From positions 186,001 through 250,000 of the forward strand of contig NZ_AP031575.1 in NCBI RefSeq assembly GCF_040436405.1: 64,000 nt of DNA, read 5' to 3'. The stretch is from Marinomonas sp. THO17. Its GTDB lineage: Bacteria > Pseudomonadota > Gammaproteobacteria > Pseudomonadales > Marinomonadaceae. The notes below the pieces were generated by a model that made no database searches, was not told the DNA's origin, and saw only the letters and a list, made by a program, of their open reading frames with translations. Shown here piece after piece: positions 1-10,674 of the stretch. Position 1 is the stretch's first letter, and each line of letters opens with the position of its first letter. The translations under genes and the position numbers were made by a program.

Positions 1-399
1 ATGTAGGGATTTACCTGCGTCTTCTTCTAAGTGGGCGCGGGTAATGCCAATACGTGATGTGGTGCCGTCATCAAGGGTTACATCAAGGTAGCCTTTACCG
101 ACGATAGGGTGATCCATTTGGCTAGTTTGGTAGCCTTTAGGCAGGTCAGGATAGAAATAATTTTTACGCGCAAAAACCGATGTCATGCCAATTTCAGCAT
201 TAATGGCATGACCAAACATGACCGCCATACGTAAGGCTTCTTTGTTAAACACTGGCAGGGCACCAGGCATACCAAGGTCGACTAGGGTGGTTTGTGTGTT
301 TGGTTCTGCACCAAAACCAACAGCGGCACCAGAGAAAAGTTTTGAGTTGGTCGACAGTTGGGTGTGAATCTCAAGACCAATAACGACTTCCCAATTCAT
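1..399 (-). CDS. gatB: Aspartyl/glutamyl-tRNA amidotransferase subunit B, N-terminal part (runs off window)
   Basis: Only the first 133 codons lie in the window; the gene continues past the left edge. The product would be the kinase/tRNA-binding subunit of GatCAB, which phosphorylates misacylated Glu-tRNA(Gln) or Asp-tRNA(Asn) before amide transfer in the cytoplasm. The translation opens [15 protein letters not shown], the family N-terminus, and carries the [12 protein letters not shown] motif near residues 83-94. Its ATG lies 2 bp after the gatA stop, so it is the last gene of gatC-gatA-gatB. Identity is secure; the C-terminal half cannot be judged. Confidence 0.96.
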   Translation of the reverse strand, partial: MNWEVVIGLEIHTQLSTNSKLFSGAAVGFGAEPNTQTTLVDLGMPGALPVFNKEALRMAVMFGHAINAEIGMTSVFARKNYFYPDLPKGYQTSQMDHPIVGKGYLDVTLDDGTTSRIGITRAHLEEDAGKSLH

Positions 400-401
400 A
401 C

Positions 402-1862
402 TTATGCTCCTTTGGCCATAGTTGGTGTTTGAAGGTGCCAATCTGTGTTTTGTTGGAACTGATGAGCGACATTGAGTAGTTTGGCTTCCGCAAAGTAGTC
501 TCCCATGATTTGTAAGCCCACGGGCATATTTTGCACAAAACCAGCAGGAACAGACATAGCAGGAATACCAGCAAGATTCACTGACAAGGTATAGATATCT
601 TCTAGGTACATAGCCACAGGGTCGTTGGTTTTACTGCCAAGGTCAAATGCCGTAGTTGGTGCAACTGGTCCCATGATCACATCTACTTCTTGAAGGGCAT
701 TAGTGAAGTCTTGTTTGATCAGACGGCGAATCTTTTGGGCTTTCAGATAGTAAGCATCGTAATAGCCTTCCGATAGGGCGTAAGTACCAACCATAATACG
801 TTTTTGAACTTCCTGACCAAAGCCTTCTGCACGAGAGCGCATGTACATATCAAGCAAGTCTTTTGGCTCCTCGCAGCGGTGGCCAAAACGTACGCCATCG
901 TAACGAGATAGATTAGAAGATGCCTCAGATGGGGCGATGACATAATACGATGGAATGCTAAGGTTTAAGTTTGGTAAAGAAATGTCTTTGACTTCAGCAC
1001 CAAGAGCTTCGAATTCTTTCACCGCATTCATGATGACATTAGCAACGTCTGAATCCAGGCCATCACCAAAATATTCTTTTGGAAGACCGATTTTTAAGCC
1101 TGTCAAAGGAGTATTGAGATTGCTTAGGTAGTTGTCATTTGCTGTTTCAGAAGAAGTGGAATCTTTATCATCAAATCCGGCCATGGCTTGCATTAGTTGG
1201 GCACAATCTTCGGCACTTTTGGCCATAGGACCACCTTGATCCAAGCTGGATGCATAAGCTATCATGCCAAAACGAGATACACGCCCATAGGTTGGTTTCA
1301 AACCTGTAATGCCACAGAAAGAAGCGGGTTGACGAATAGAGCCTCCAGTATCTGTACCAGTGGCGGCTACGGCAAGGCCTGCGGCTACGGCTGCAGCGGA
1401 ACCGCCAGAAGAACCACCAGGTACTTTATCTAGGTTCCAAGGGTTTTTCACTGGACCATAATGGCTGTTCTCGTTGGAAGATCCCATGGCAAACTCGTCC
1501 ATGTTGGTTTTTCCTAACATGACGCTGCCTGCTTGTTGTAAACGGCTAGTAACCGTAGATTCGTAAGGCGGCACAAAATTGTGCAGCATTTTCGATCCAC
1601 AAGTGGTCAAGGTGCCTTGTGTGCAAAATAAGTCCTTGTGAGCAATCGGAATACCCGTAAGCGCATTGGTATTACCTTGTTGGATTAATTGGTCTGCCTT
1701 TGCTGCTTGTTTGAGAGCCAGCTCTTCACTCACTGTGATGTAACTGTTTAATTGTGGGTCAAGCTTAGCAATTCGTTCCAAAAAGTAACGAGTCAACTCG
1801 ATACTGGAGATGTCTTTGTTGCGCAGTTGAGCAGCTAAGGCCGTAATGCTTTGATCTAACAT
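402..1862 (-). CDS. gatA: Asp-tRNA(Asn)/Glu-tRNA(Gln) amidotransferase subunit A
   Basis: Amidase subunit of GatCAB; it hydrolyses glutamine and passes ammonia through a channel to GatB. The 486-residue product has the full amidase-signature Ser-cisSer-Lys triad: Lys76 (IPIAHKDLF), cis-Ser about 151 in [12 protein letters not shown], and nucleophile Ser175 in [11 protein letters not shown]. Length is typical of the family. It sits between gatC (11 bp upstream) and gatB (2 bp downstream) and is clearly co-transcribed. Its presence implies that the organism makes Gln-tRNA(Gln) and/or Asn-tRNA(Asn) by the indirect route. Nothing unusual seen. Confidence 0.98.
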   Translation of the reverse strand: MLDQSITALAAQLRNKDISSIELTRYFLERIAKLDPQLNSYITVSEELALKQAAKADQLIQQGNTNALTGIPIAHKDLFCTQGTLTTCGSKMLHNFVPPYESTVTSRLQQAGSVMLGKTNMDEFAMGSSNENSHYGPVKNPWNLDKVPGGSSGGSAAAVAAGLAVAATGTDTGGSIRQPASFCGITGLKPTYGRVSRFGMIAYASSLDQGGPMAKSAEDCAQLMQAMAGFDDKDSTSSETANDNYLSNLNTPLTGLKIGLPKEYFGDGLDSDVANVIMNAVKEFEALGAEVKDISLPNLNLSIPSYYVIAPSEASSNLSRYDGVRFGHRCEEPKDLLDMYMRSRAEGFGQEVQKRIMVGTYALSEGYYDAYYLKAQKIRRLIKQDFTNALQEVDVIMGPVAPTTAFDLGSKTNDPVAMYLEDIYTLSVNLAGIPAMSVPAGFVQNMPVGLQIMGDYFAEAKLLNVAHQFQQNTDWHLQTPTMAKGA

Positions 1863-1873
1863 ACTTGTCTCTC

Positions 1874-2161
1874 TTAATCGATTACTTTTGGAACAAGGAA
1901 AAGGCCAGCTTCTGTTTGTGGCGCATTGGCTAAGAAGTCATCACGGCGATTGTCTTCTGTTACTAGGTCTTCACGTAGACGTTGTGTCATTTCAAGAGGA
2001 TTAGACAAGGGTTCGATGCCATCCGTGTCGACGGATTGCATTTGTTCAACTAAAGAAAGGACACTGGAAAGCGAGTGTTGATATTGTTCGGCATCTGCCT
2101 CAGTTAAGGCAAGGCGAGCCAAGTGTGCAATTTTTTGCACGTCTTGTTTGTCTATGGACAT
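1874..2161 (-). CDS. gatC: Asp-tRNA(Asn)/Glu-tRNA(Gln) amidotransferase subunit C
   Basis: Small 95-residue scaffold subunit that wraps around GatA and stabilises the GatCAB complex. The N-terminus [19 protein letters not shown] and C-terminal [15 protein letters not shown] match GatC. A longer in-frame ATG exists at 2188, but the ATG at 2161 is chosen because AGGTGGA sits just upstream of it and family members begin at this methionine. It is the first gene of the leftward operon and diverges from mreB across a 238-bp gap that should hold both promoters. Confidence 0.95.
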   Translation of the reverse strand: MSIDKQDVQKIAHLARLALTEADAEQYQHSLSSVLSLVEQMQSVDTDGIEPLSNPLEMTQRLREDLVTEDNRRDDFLANAPQTEAGLFLVPKVID

Positions 2162-2323
2162 GTTCCACCTGATTCTGTCGATTGTCATAAAATAGACGGG
2201 ATTGTATCCTGTCGTAAAGGGTCTATAAAGCTAACTCAGTGAAAAACCGGGTAATATTTTAAAATCTTATGATAAAGGGGCGTTTTTTATTGTTTCGTCA
2301 GAAGTTTTTGAATATTTATTTGG

Positions 2324-2350
2324 AATTGCTTGCCCAATGGGCGAGCGATT
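2324..2350 (+). promoter_or_regulatory. Strong hairpin in the mreB leader
   Basis: Positions 2324-2335 and 2339-2350 form a 12-bp stem (two G-U pairs on the + strand RNA) around a 3-nt AAT loop; the core is GCTTGCCC / GGGCGAGC. It ends 49 bp before the mreB ATG. No run of T follows, so it does not look like a classic terminator. It may be a 5'-UTR structure or a protein-binding palindrome. Function unknown. Confidence 0.5.
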
Positions 2351-2396
2351 GTTACATTTTGTTGCTGTTCGTATCGTATTTATCAGGGTGTAATAA

Positions 2397-3443
<1,047 letters not shown>

Positions 3444-3459
3444 AAGCTAGGAGCTTCAC

Positions 3460-4296
3460 ATTAATAACTCGCTTCTCTTTGGCGGTAAAATTTCAAGTGC
3501 AAAATTTGTGGTGCTTGTGATTTTATCGCTTGCTATGATCATAGCGGATGTTCGATATGCTTTGTTTTCACAGGTTAGGCCATACTTGAGTCTGATTGTG
3601 ACGCCGATTCAAGAAGTTGTGAACATGCCTAAAAAAATCTTTTACTGGGCAGGTGAGCACTTAGAGAGTCGCGAAGGCTTAGTAAAAGAAAATCAGGAAC
3701 TATTAGCTGAAATTCTTGTGTTGCGGAGTAAGCAGCAAAGACTAGAGTCTTTGCAAGCCGAAAATGTTCGCTTGCGTGAACTCCTGGATGCCTCACAGCG
3801 GGTAGACGAAAAAATTGTCATGGCAGAAGTAATTGGTTTTGATCAGAACGCTTACAGCCATAGGATCATGATTGATAAAGGCTTTTCTTCAGGTGCCTAT
3901 GTAGGTCAGCCAGTATTAGATGCGACTGGCGTGCTTGGACAGGTCATTGAAACTGCAGCTTACAGTAGCAGAGTGTTATTGATAGCGGATGCCAGTCATT
4001 TTGTTCCTGTGCAATTGGCTAGAACGGGATTTCGCGGCATTCTAAAAGGAACTGGCGACTTAAAACGTATGGAGCTTTTAAGTGTGCCTAGATCCATTGA
4101 CATCAAAAAAGGCGACGTTTTGACCACATCGGGTTTAGATAAGCGCTTTCCTCGAGGTTATCCTGTTGGTGTTGTCAAGAGTGTGCGTTTACCTGCGGGA
4201 CAGTCTTATGCTGATGTGGATGTGGTGCCTCTAGCGCAATTGGGTCGAAGTCGCCATGTTATGTTGATTGAGAAGTCTGGGGTTAGTCGTCAATGA
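3460..4296 (+). CDS. mreC: Rod shape-determining protein MreC, apparent ATT start
   Basis: Periplasmic elongasome scaffold anchored by one N-terminal helix that couples MreB filaments to PBP2/RodA. Visible are a short N-terminal tail, a membrane helix (about 17-35), a coiled coil with heptad-like Leu/Glu (about 66-100) and a beta-rich C-terminal region. The reading frame opens after an in-frame TAG at 3448, and the first ATG/GTG/TTG is GTG 3508, which starts inside the membrane helix and has no Shine-Dalgarno sequence. An AGGAG at 3449-3453 lies 6 nt before an ATT at 3460, giving a 278-residue product with the LLFGG-type N-terminal tail expected of MreC. I therefore place the start at ATT. 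The gene is certain; the start is inferred. Confidence 0.93.
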   Translation: MNNSLLFGGKISSAKFVVLVILSLAMIIADVRYALFSQVRPYLSLIVTPIQEVVNMPKKIFYWAGEHLESREGLVKENQELLAEILVLRSKQQRLESLQAENVRLRELLDASQRVDEKIVMAEVIGFDQNAYSHRIMIDKGFSSGAYVGQPVLDATGVLGQVIETAAYSSRVLLIADASHFVPVQLARTGFRGILKGTGDLKRMELLSVPRSIDIKKGDVLTTSGLDKRFPRGYPVGVVKSVRLPAGQSYADVDVVPLAQLGRSRHVMLIEKSGVSRQ

Positions 4297-4766
4297 AGCC
4301 GTTTGTCGTATTTTGTATCACCTTATTGACGGCCTTGATGCTCGAGGCAATTCCTTTTCCTGGAGAGTTTATTTGGTTTCGGCCTGAATGGGCTTTGTTG
4401 GTAATTTTATATTGGGTTATTGCCTTGCCATTTCGTGTGGGAGTTGGCTTAGCGTGGTTTTTAGGTTTAATGGTGGACCTATTGCAAGGTGGCATCATAG
4501 GTCAGCATTCATTAACTTATGTCATCATTTCTTTTACGTGCGCTTTGTTTTATCAGCGTTTAAGAATGTATCATCGTTGGCAACAAGGTGTGTTTGTTGC
4601 TGTTTTGGTTAGTGTGAATCAATTGGTAGATTTTTGGATTGATCACTATCTAGGCTACGCCGAACCAACATTATTAATATTTATGCCTGCTGTTGTAACG
4701 GGTCTACTATGGCCTTGGTCTTTTATTATTTTACGCAGTGTACGGCGAATTTACGCAATTAGATAA
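4293..4766 (+). CDS. mreD: Rod shape-determining membrane protein MreD
   Basis: Small integral membrane protein of the elongasome that works with MreC. The 157-residue product is almost entirely hydrophobic, with five or so predicted helices, and contains the family-like FPGEFIWFRPEWALLVILYW near the N-terminus and GLMVDLLQGGIIGQHSL in the middle. Its ATG overlaps the mreC stop (ATGA), indicating translational coupling. Length and position are normal. Confidence 0.95.
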   Translation: MKPFVVFCITLLTALMLEAIPFPGEFIWFRPEWALLVILYWVIALPFRVGVGLAWFLGLMVDLLQGGIIGQHSLTYVIISFTCALFYQRLRMYHRWQQGVFVAVLVSVNQLVDFWIDHYLGYAEPTLLIFMPAVVTGLLWPWSFIILRSVRRIYAIR

Positions 4767-4785
4767 TTCATTTAAGGTAATCTCT

Positions 4786-5391
4786 ATGCTTGTACTGGCC
4801 TCAGCCTCGCCGAGAAGAAAAGAGCTGTTAAGTCTCTTAGTTAAAGAGTTTGAGGTGCTGCCAGCGGACATTGATGAAACACCATTGCTACAAGAAAATC
4901 CACAAGATTATGTTATCCGTATGGCTCAGCAAAAGGCTGTGGCTTGTGCTGATATGCTGGCCAGCAAGTCTAGTAATATTGCCAATGTCATTATTGCATC
5001 AGACACCAGTGTGGTCGTAGACGATCAAATTCTTGGTAAACCGGACTCTTTAAATGATGCTAAACGTATGTTGCGTTTGTTGTCTGGTCGTGTTCATCAA
5101 GTCGTAACATCCTTGTGTGTCTTCAATCCTAAAAATCAGCATCAAGTATTATCTTCGGTTAATACACAGGTAACCTTTCGTAGTATTTCTGATTTGGAAA
5201 TGGAGTATTATTGGCGAACTGGTGAGCCACAAGATAAAGCCGGTGCCTATGCCATTCAAGGACACGGAGCTGTATTTGTTGAGTCCATACAGGGATCTTA
5301 TTCTGCGGTAGTGGGGTTGCCATTATACGAATGTGCGCAAATACTGTCACAATTTGGTATTCATTCATTAGAGGAGATGTCTCATGAGTGA
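4786..5391 (+). CDS. maf: Maf-family nucleoside triphosphate pyrophosphatase (YhdE type)
   Basis: Hydrolyses non-canonical or excess nucleoside triphosphates to monophosphates; the YhdE branch prefers dTTP/UTP. Motifs: N-terminal LASASPRRKELL, SDTSVVVDDQILGKP (about 80-94), DKAGAYAIQGHGA, and GSYSAVVGLPLYE near the C-terminus. An upstream in-frame ATG at 4738 lies inside mreD; ATG 4786 is chosen because it has AAGGT before it and gives the family N-terminus (201 aa). It follows mreD and overlaps rng by 8 bp. Substrate class is assigned from sequence resemblance to E. coli YhdE. Confidence 0.94.
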   Translation: MLVLASASPRRKELLSLLVKEFEVLPADIDETPLLQENPQDYVIRMAQQKAVACADMLASKSSNIANVIIASDTSVVVDDQILGKPDSLNDAKRMLRLLSGRVHQVVTSLCVFNPKNQHQVLSSVNTQVTFRSISDLEMEYYWRTGEPQDKAGAYAIQGHGAVFVESIQGSYSAVVGLPLYECAQILSQFGIHSLEEMSHE

Positions 5392-6838
5392 AGACGTACT
5401 CATTAATGTCACTCCGATGGAAATCCGCGTTGCCTTAGTTGAAAATGGGGTATTACAGGAAGTTTATATTGAACGCTCCAGTCGTAAAGGCATAGTTGGC
5501 AATATTTATCAGGGTAAGGTTGTGCGAGTTTTACCTGGTATGCAAGCCGCCTTTGTTGATATTGGACTAGAACGAGCCGCTTTCATTCATGTGTCTGAAG
5601 TAGCGGATCGCGATGTGGTAAATCCCAGTGATCAAATTGGTGATTATTTACGGGAAGGCCAATCATTAGTGGTTCAAGTGACGAAAGACCCTATTAGCAG
5701 TAAGGGCGCGAGACTTACCACACATTTGTCCATTCCTTCTCGTTATCTGGTTTATATGCCGGATCAGTCTCATGTTGGGGTGAGTCAACGAATTGAGGAC
5801 GAAGAAGAACGTGACCGTTTAAAACAGCTGGTTTCTGAGGCTTTGACCGATGCCGATGAAAACAGTGGTTATATCTTGCGTACTGCTGCAGAACGTGCAG
5901 GTGAAGAAGAGATTCTTGCTGATATCAAATTTTTAACCCGTTTATGGCAATCTGTTAAACGTCGCATGCAAAATGCCAAAGCCCCATCCGTCATATACGA
6001 AGATTTGCCTTTGCATTTAAGAACCATGCGTGACTTGGTGAGTTTGACGACAGAGAAGATTCGTATCGACTCAAAAGAAAACTACGCCAAGTTGCGTTCA
6101 TTTGCCGAAGACTTTATTCCCGAGCTGACTGGGCGGATTGAATATTATCCAGGGGAAAGACCCATCTTTGACTTGTATAGTGTTGAAGATGAGATTCATA
6201 AAGCGCTGGATCGCAAAGTGCAGTTAAAGTCTGGCGGTTATCTTTTGGTTGAGCAGACGGAATCAATGACCACCATTGACGTGAATACTGGGGCGTTTGT
6301 TGGCAGTCGTAATCTGGAAGAAACCATCTATAAAACTAACTTGGAAGCCGCTACGGCAATAGGCCGTCAGCTAAGGTTACGAAATTTAGGTGGCATCATT
6401 ATTATTGACTTTATCGACATGGAAGATGAAGAGCACAAGCGCCAAGTATTGCGTATGTTAGAAAAAGTTTTGGATGGTGATCATGCTAAAACTAAGATAA
6501 CTGGTGTCTCTGAGCTAGGATTGGTCGAAATGACTCGTAAACGAACCCGCGAGAGTTTGGGGCAAACCTTGTGCGAGCCATGTCGTGCTTGTCGAGGGAG
6601 TGGCTTAGTGAAAACTCCTGAGACAGTATGTTATGAGGTATTTCGCGAAATTCTTAGGGCGGATCGTGCCTACAATTCACAGACCTATACTGTATTGGCT
6701 TCGACGCCCGTTGTTGAGCGCTTTTTAGATGAAGAAAGTGCAGCAGTGGCGGAATTAGAGGCTTTTATTGGTAAAACCATTCGCTTTCAGGTTGACTCAG
6801 TTTATACGCAAGATCAATATGACGTTGTGCTTCGTTAA
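5384..6838 (+). CDS. rng: Ribonuclease G (CafA)
   Basis: Endoribonuclease of the RNase E/G family; matures the 5' end of 16S rRNA and cleaves mRNAs. The 484-residue product has an N-terminal S1-like RNA-binding region (about 35-125), the catalytic DNase-I-like region with MTTIDVNTGAFVG and IIIIDFIDMEDEEHKRQV (two metal-binding aspartates), and a C-terminal CEPCRACRGSG cysteine cluster. It lacks the long disordered C-terminus of RNase E, so RNase G is the right call. The start overlaps the maf stop by 8 bp. Confidence 0.97.
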   Translation: MSEDVLINVTPMEIRVALVENGVLQEVYIERSSRKGIVGNIYQGKVVRVLPGMQAAFVDIGLERAAFIHVSEVADRDVVNPSDQIGDYLREGQSLVVQVTKDPISSKGARLTTHLSIPSRYLVYMPDQSHVGVSQRIEDEEERDRLKQLVSEALTDADENSGYILRTAAERAGEEEILADIKFLTRLWQSVKRRMQNAKAPSVIYEDLPLHLRTMRDLVSLTTEKIRIDSKENYAKLRSFAEDFIPELTGRIEYYPGERPIFDLYSVEDEIHKALDRKVQLKSGGYLLVEQTESMTTIDVNTGAFVGSRNLEETIYKTNLEAATAIGRQLRLRNLGGIIIIDFIDMEDEEHKRQVLRMLEKVLDGDHAKTKITGVSELGLVEMTRKRTRESLGQTLCEPCRACRGSGLVKTPETVCYEVFREILRADRAYNSQTYTVLASTPVVERFLDEESAAVAELEAFIGKTIRFQVDSVYTQDQYDVVLR

Positions 6839-6855
6839 TCGAATGGTTGTTTAAA

Positions 6856-9800
6856 ATGGGTTGGATTTTACGCAAGCTTACCTTGTTGTGTTTTTGGGGG
6901 CTTGTACTTTTTTCGATATTATTAGCGGCGATTGTTTTGGGTATTGGTTATGTTATGCCTTACCTTGATACGTATCGTCCACAGATAGAGCGTAACCTTT
7001 CGCAAATTACAGGCTATCCGGTAAGCTTGCAAGAAGTTGATGGCGCTTTAGAAGGTGTTGATCCTGTATTGTCTATAACAGGCTTTCAATTGCAGTCAAA
7101 TGGAGAGTCGGCAATTGCTGTGGAAGAAATACGAGTTCGCCTTGATACCATTCGTTCACTATTAAGCTTTCAACCCCAATTTACTTATATTCGTTTTTTG
7201 CGTCCTACGATAGCTTTGCAAGAAACCGATCACCAATGGCGCTTACTAGGTGCACAGGTAAAGCAGCAAGCCAATGATGATATAGGCCTTGAACGGGTGC
7301 TGGGCTATTTATCGGAGCAAAAGAATTTCTCTATATTGGATGCAAATTTGTACATCTCCAGTCAGTATTATGGCGATCATAAACTGACCTTTCCTGAAAC
7401 CTTTTTGTTTCAAAAAAAGTTTGAATCTTTACTGACGTCATCTTTTTTTGTCGATGATGAGAAACAAGCTTTTACACTTGATGCAAGAATAGAAGAGCCT
7501 CTGGGTTTTTTAGGACTGTATCGTATTGAAGCGGCGATAAATGTCCCTGAGTTTGATTTGCCCTTGTCATCCATGAGACCTAATGGCTTAGGAAAGTTAT
7601 CTACTGCTAAGCTATCCGGTAAAGTGTGGTTAAACGCTTTGGTTGGCAAACAATTTGAAGTGCAATTGGCTGATACACAGCTGCAACTAGGTTTTGCTGA
7701 TGGCGAGAATTATCATTTGTCCGCTGCAGCCAAGCTGGAAGTCAAACAAGACAGTCCCAGTATCAAATTAGAAATAGATGATTTGTTGCTTGACGACGGT
7801 CAAAATAGACAGATGAAAACGGATCTAAAAGTAAATTGGTCTGAGTTATCGCAAAGAACGCGCATTGCCTTTGATCGCTTAGATTTGTCTATTACTAATG
7901 ATCTTGCTGCTCAATTTATTCCCGAAGATACACGGGCAGCAAAGATGTTGTCAGGTTTATCTCCGGCTGGTACTGCCATCAATGGCAGTGTTGAATTTTA
8001 TCTTGAAGATCAAGAACCGCGCTTTCAATTAATTACCAACTTGGTGGATTCCTCGGTACAAGGTCACAATGGCATTCCACAAGCCAATCACATCAATGCT
8101 GTGTTCAGCCTTTCAGACACCAGTGGCTATATTGACTTTATTGGCAATCAAACTCAATTGGCATTTGATGCCTTATATGATGATGCTTGGCAAACTCAAG
8201 ATGTTTCTGGTTATGTGTACTGGCAAAAACAGCAAGATATTTATCTGGTGGCAGGCCGAGATTTGCATTTGAGCCGCAATGGCGCTGAGGTTCAAGGTGG
8301 TTTCCGATTAGAAGTTCGCCAAGATCAAGCTGATTGGTTTGCTTTAGACCTGCACGCTAATAATATAGCGATTGGTGATAGATTGACTTATGTGCCTAAT
8401 AACGTATTGGGCGATGAATTACAGCAATGGCTGAAGCAATCTTTTGAGAATCAAGGGCAGCTTGATGAAATGGATTTGGTGCTGCACACCAATCTTGCTG
8501 AACAATATGATTCTCATGTGCGATTACAGTTGGCCGCCAGTGATCTAGCAATCACTTTTGATCCCAAATGGCCCACAGCGAAGCAATTAAATGGCCGTTT
8601 CGAATTGACTAAGAATTCGGCGAATGCCCAAGTGTTAACGGCTCAATTGGACGAGATGGAAATTGCAGATGCCAGTATTCAGGTGTCGTTTGAGCAGGGT
8701 AAAGCGGAATGGTTGAAAATTGAAGACAGTGTAGAGGGTGATGCTAAAGACATAATGGATATGTTGTCTCAAACCCCTTTGTCGAAATCTGTATTGCAGC
8801 CCTTTTCCAATTGGCAGATAGAGGGAGGGGTCAATGGTCGATTTGACGTTGCTGTGCCGTTCGATACTCAACGAGAGCCAAAATTAAATTTAGAATTTAA
8901 TTTTAACGAGAATTCTCTTTATGTTGGTGAGATTAATTTGCCTTTAACTGTTAAAGAGGGGCAATTGTCTTACAGCTCAGATAGTGGTTTGGCTGGTTCA
9001 GTCTTTGATATGGAATTACTGGGTGGGCAATCCCATCTTACTTTATCTTCAAGTAGAGAGAATGAAGTTTTTTCTGTATTAGGTGAGTTACAGGGTAGCT
9101 TTGCACCGAAGCAAGTGGCGCTATGGCAAGGATTACCTAGTTCTCTAGCAGATAAACTTTCAGGACTGTCTCAATACCAAGCGCAACTAACAGTAAATCA
9201 ATCCCAGCAAGGTCAAGTCGATTTGACGCTGTCTAGTGATTTGAAGGGTAGTGGTTTGGATCTTCCTGACCCTGTTGGTAAAACGGCTGAGAGCACTAAG
9301 AACTTAGTCGTCAAGGTGAGACAGCATGATCAGGATTTACTGATTGATACTCAGTATGCGAATTTATCGCAAGGTCGATATTTATTACAGCAAGGGCAAT
9401 TTATTGGTGGTGAAATATTGTTGAGTCCTAATAAAGCCTTAGTATTTTCTGACACCATTCCTAAAGGTTTGGTGATTAAAGGTGAGTTGGATGCTTTGTC
9501 CATTCCAGTATGGCAAGACGATTTGGCTGCATTGCATCAGCAAAAATTAACTGACCCTAGTGTATCGAAAAACGAACCGCCTAGTTGGTTGTCTAAAATT
9601 GAGTTAATTGTGGATCAGCTAGAGGTGAATGCTGACAACCGATGGCATAATTTGAAAGTCAGTTACGATGCCTCTCAACAAAAAGCCTTCATGGTAAACG
9701 CAGATGAAGTCAATTTTATATTGAAAAGTATAAATGATAAGCCGGATTTGCATATCGGCTTTTTAACTTGGCAGTTAGCAGAAGGTGATGACGCGAAGCA

Positions 9801-10674
9801 AGGTAATCAAGCAGCAGATAAACCGCCATTTGCAGTCCAAGATATACCCAGTATGACGTTAGCTGTAGATGAATTATATATTAATGAAAGCCCTTATGGG
9901 GATTGGCAGCTTGATATTACTCAGCAAGGCAATACTTTGACGGTAGAGCCAATTACCACAAGTTTGAAAACAGGTCAGTTTTCGTCTAGCTTGTTTTGGC
10001 AAGATACGGGAGAGACTTCTAACGTTGCTTTTAATATAAATGCGCAGGGCAAAGATCTGGCCGAATTGACGAAGAAATTTTCTGACGATGCGTTTGTGTC
10101 ATCAAATAGTTTTGATATTAACGTTGCTTTGAGTTGGCAAGGTCATCCATTTCATTTTGATCGAGAGACATTGTCTGGGCGCATTAAGTTTAATGCCCAA
10201 GATGGAAACTTTAGTACACTGGATGAGTTGCCACCTTTCTTAAAAGTGTTAGGCATTTTCAACATGGGGGCACTGAGTCGTCGTTTAACCTTAGATTTTT
10301 CTGATATCTATGAGCCAGGCTTAACATACGATGAATTTAAAGGCGAAATGAAACTCGAAAAAGGAATTTTACACACTCAATCTCCTGTTTCAATTATTTC
10401 ACCAACGGCAGAACTTTATCTGTCAGGAAAGGCCAATATAGTTGATGAAACCTTGGATGAAACCTTGACGGCCACTTTTCCAATCTCAGGTACCTTACCT
10501 TTGGCTGGTCTCATTTGGGGAACGCCTCAATTGGCTGGTTTGCTTTTTATCACAGACAAACTGATTGGAGATCAAATCTCCAAAGTGACGAGTGTGAAAT
10601 ACAAGGTAGAAGGGCCATTCAGTAATCCTGTGATGACGCCTGTTCGTTACACGCCAAAAGATAGGAAGGATTAA
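6856..10674 (+). CDS. yhdP: YhdP, AsmA-like intermembrane lipid transport protein
   Basis: Very large (1272 aa) envelope protein with one N-terminal membrane helix (about 7-32) followed by a long periplasmic region rich in alternating beta-strand patterns. The DUF3971/AsmA-like architecture ends with the conserved GTLPLAGLIWG region near 1210. In E. coli, YhdP with TamB and YdbH carries phospholipids from the inner to the outer membrane. Length agrees with E. coli YhdP. Start could be TTG 6847 or ATG 6856; neither has a clear Shine-Dalgarno, and I prefer the ATG. The stop overlaps the next start by 1 nt. Confidence 0.93.
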   Translation: MGWILRKLTLLCFWGLVLFSILLAAIVLGIGYVMPYLDTYRPQIERNLSQITGYPVSLQEVDGALEGVDPVLSITGFQLQSNGESAIAVEEIRVRLDTIRSLLSFQPQFTYIRFLRPTIALQETDHQWRLLGAQVKQQANDDIGLERVLGYLSEQKNFSILDANLYISSQYYGDHKLTFPETFLFQKKFESLLTSSFFVDDEKQAFTLDARIEEPLGFLGLYRIEAAINVPEFDLPLSSMRPNGLGKLSTAKLSGKVWLNALVGKQFEVQLADTQLQLGFADGENYHLSAAAKLEVKQDSPSIKLEIDDLLLDDGQNRQMKTDLKVNWSELSQRTRIAFDRLDLSITNDLAAQFIPEDTRAAKMLSGLSPAGTAINGSVEFYLEDQEPRFQLITNLVDSSVQGHNGIPQANHINAVFSLSDTSGYIDFIGNQTQLAFDALYDDAWQTQDVSGYVYWQKQQDIYLVAGRDLHLSRNGAEVQGGFRLEVRQDQADWFALDLHANNIAIGDRLTYVPNNVLGDELQQWLKQSFENQGQLDEMDLVLHTNLAEQYDSHVRLQLAASDLAITFDPKWPTAKQLNGRFELTKNSANAQVLTAQLDEMEIADASIQVSFEQGKAEWLKIEDSVEGDAKDIMDMLSQTPLSKSVLQPFSNWQIEGGVNGRFDVAVPFDTQREPKLNLEFNFNENSLYVGEINLPLTVKEGQLSYSSDSGLAGSVFDMELLGGQSHLTLSSSRENEVFSVLGELQGSFAPKQVALWQGLPSSLADKLSGLSQYQAQLTVNQSQQGQVDLTLSSDLKGSGLDLPDPVGKTAESTKNLVVKVRQHDQDLLIDTQYANLSQGRYLLQQGQFIGGEILLSPNKALVFSDTIPKGLVIKGELDALSIPVWQDDLAALHQQKLTDPSVSKNEPPSWLSKIELIVDQLEVNADNRWHNLKVSYDASQQKAFMVNADEVNFILKSINDKPDLHIGFLTWQLAEGDDAKQGNQAADKPPFAVQDIPSMTLAVDELYINESPYGDWQLDITQQGNTLTVEPITTSLKTGQFSSSLFWQDTGETSNVAFNINAQGKDLAELTKKFSDDAFVSSNSFDINVALSWQGHPFHFDRETLSGRIKFNAQDGNFSTLDELPPFLKVLGIFNMGALSRRLTLDFSDIYEPGLTYDEFKGEMKLEKGILHTQSPVSIISPTAELYLSGKANIVDETLDETLTATFPISGTLPLAGLIWGTPQLAGLLFITDKLIGDQISKVTSVKYKVEGPFSNPVMTPVRYTPKDRKD

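Noticed and set aside
3508..3510. GTG 3508 as mreC start
   Set aside because: No Shine-Dalgarno and it would remove the cytoplasmic tail; ATT 3460 fits better.
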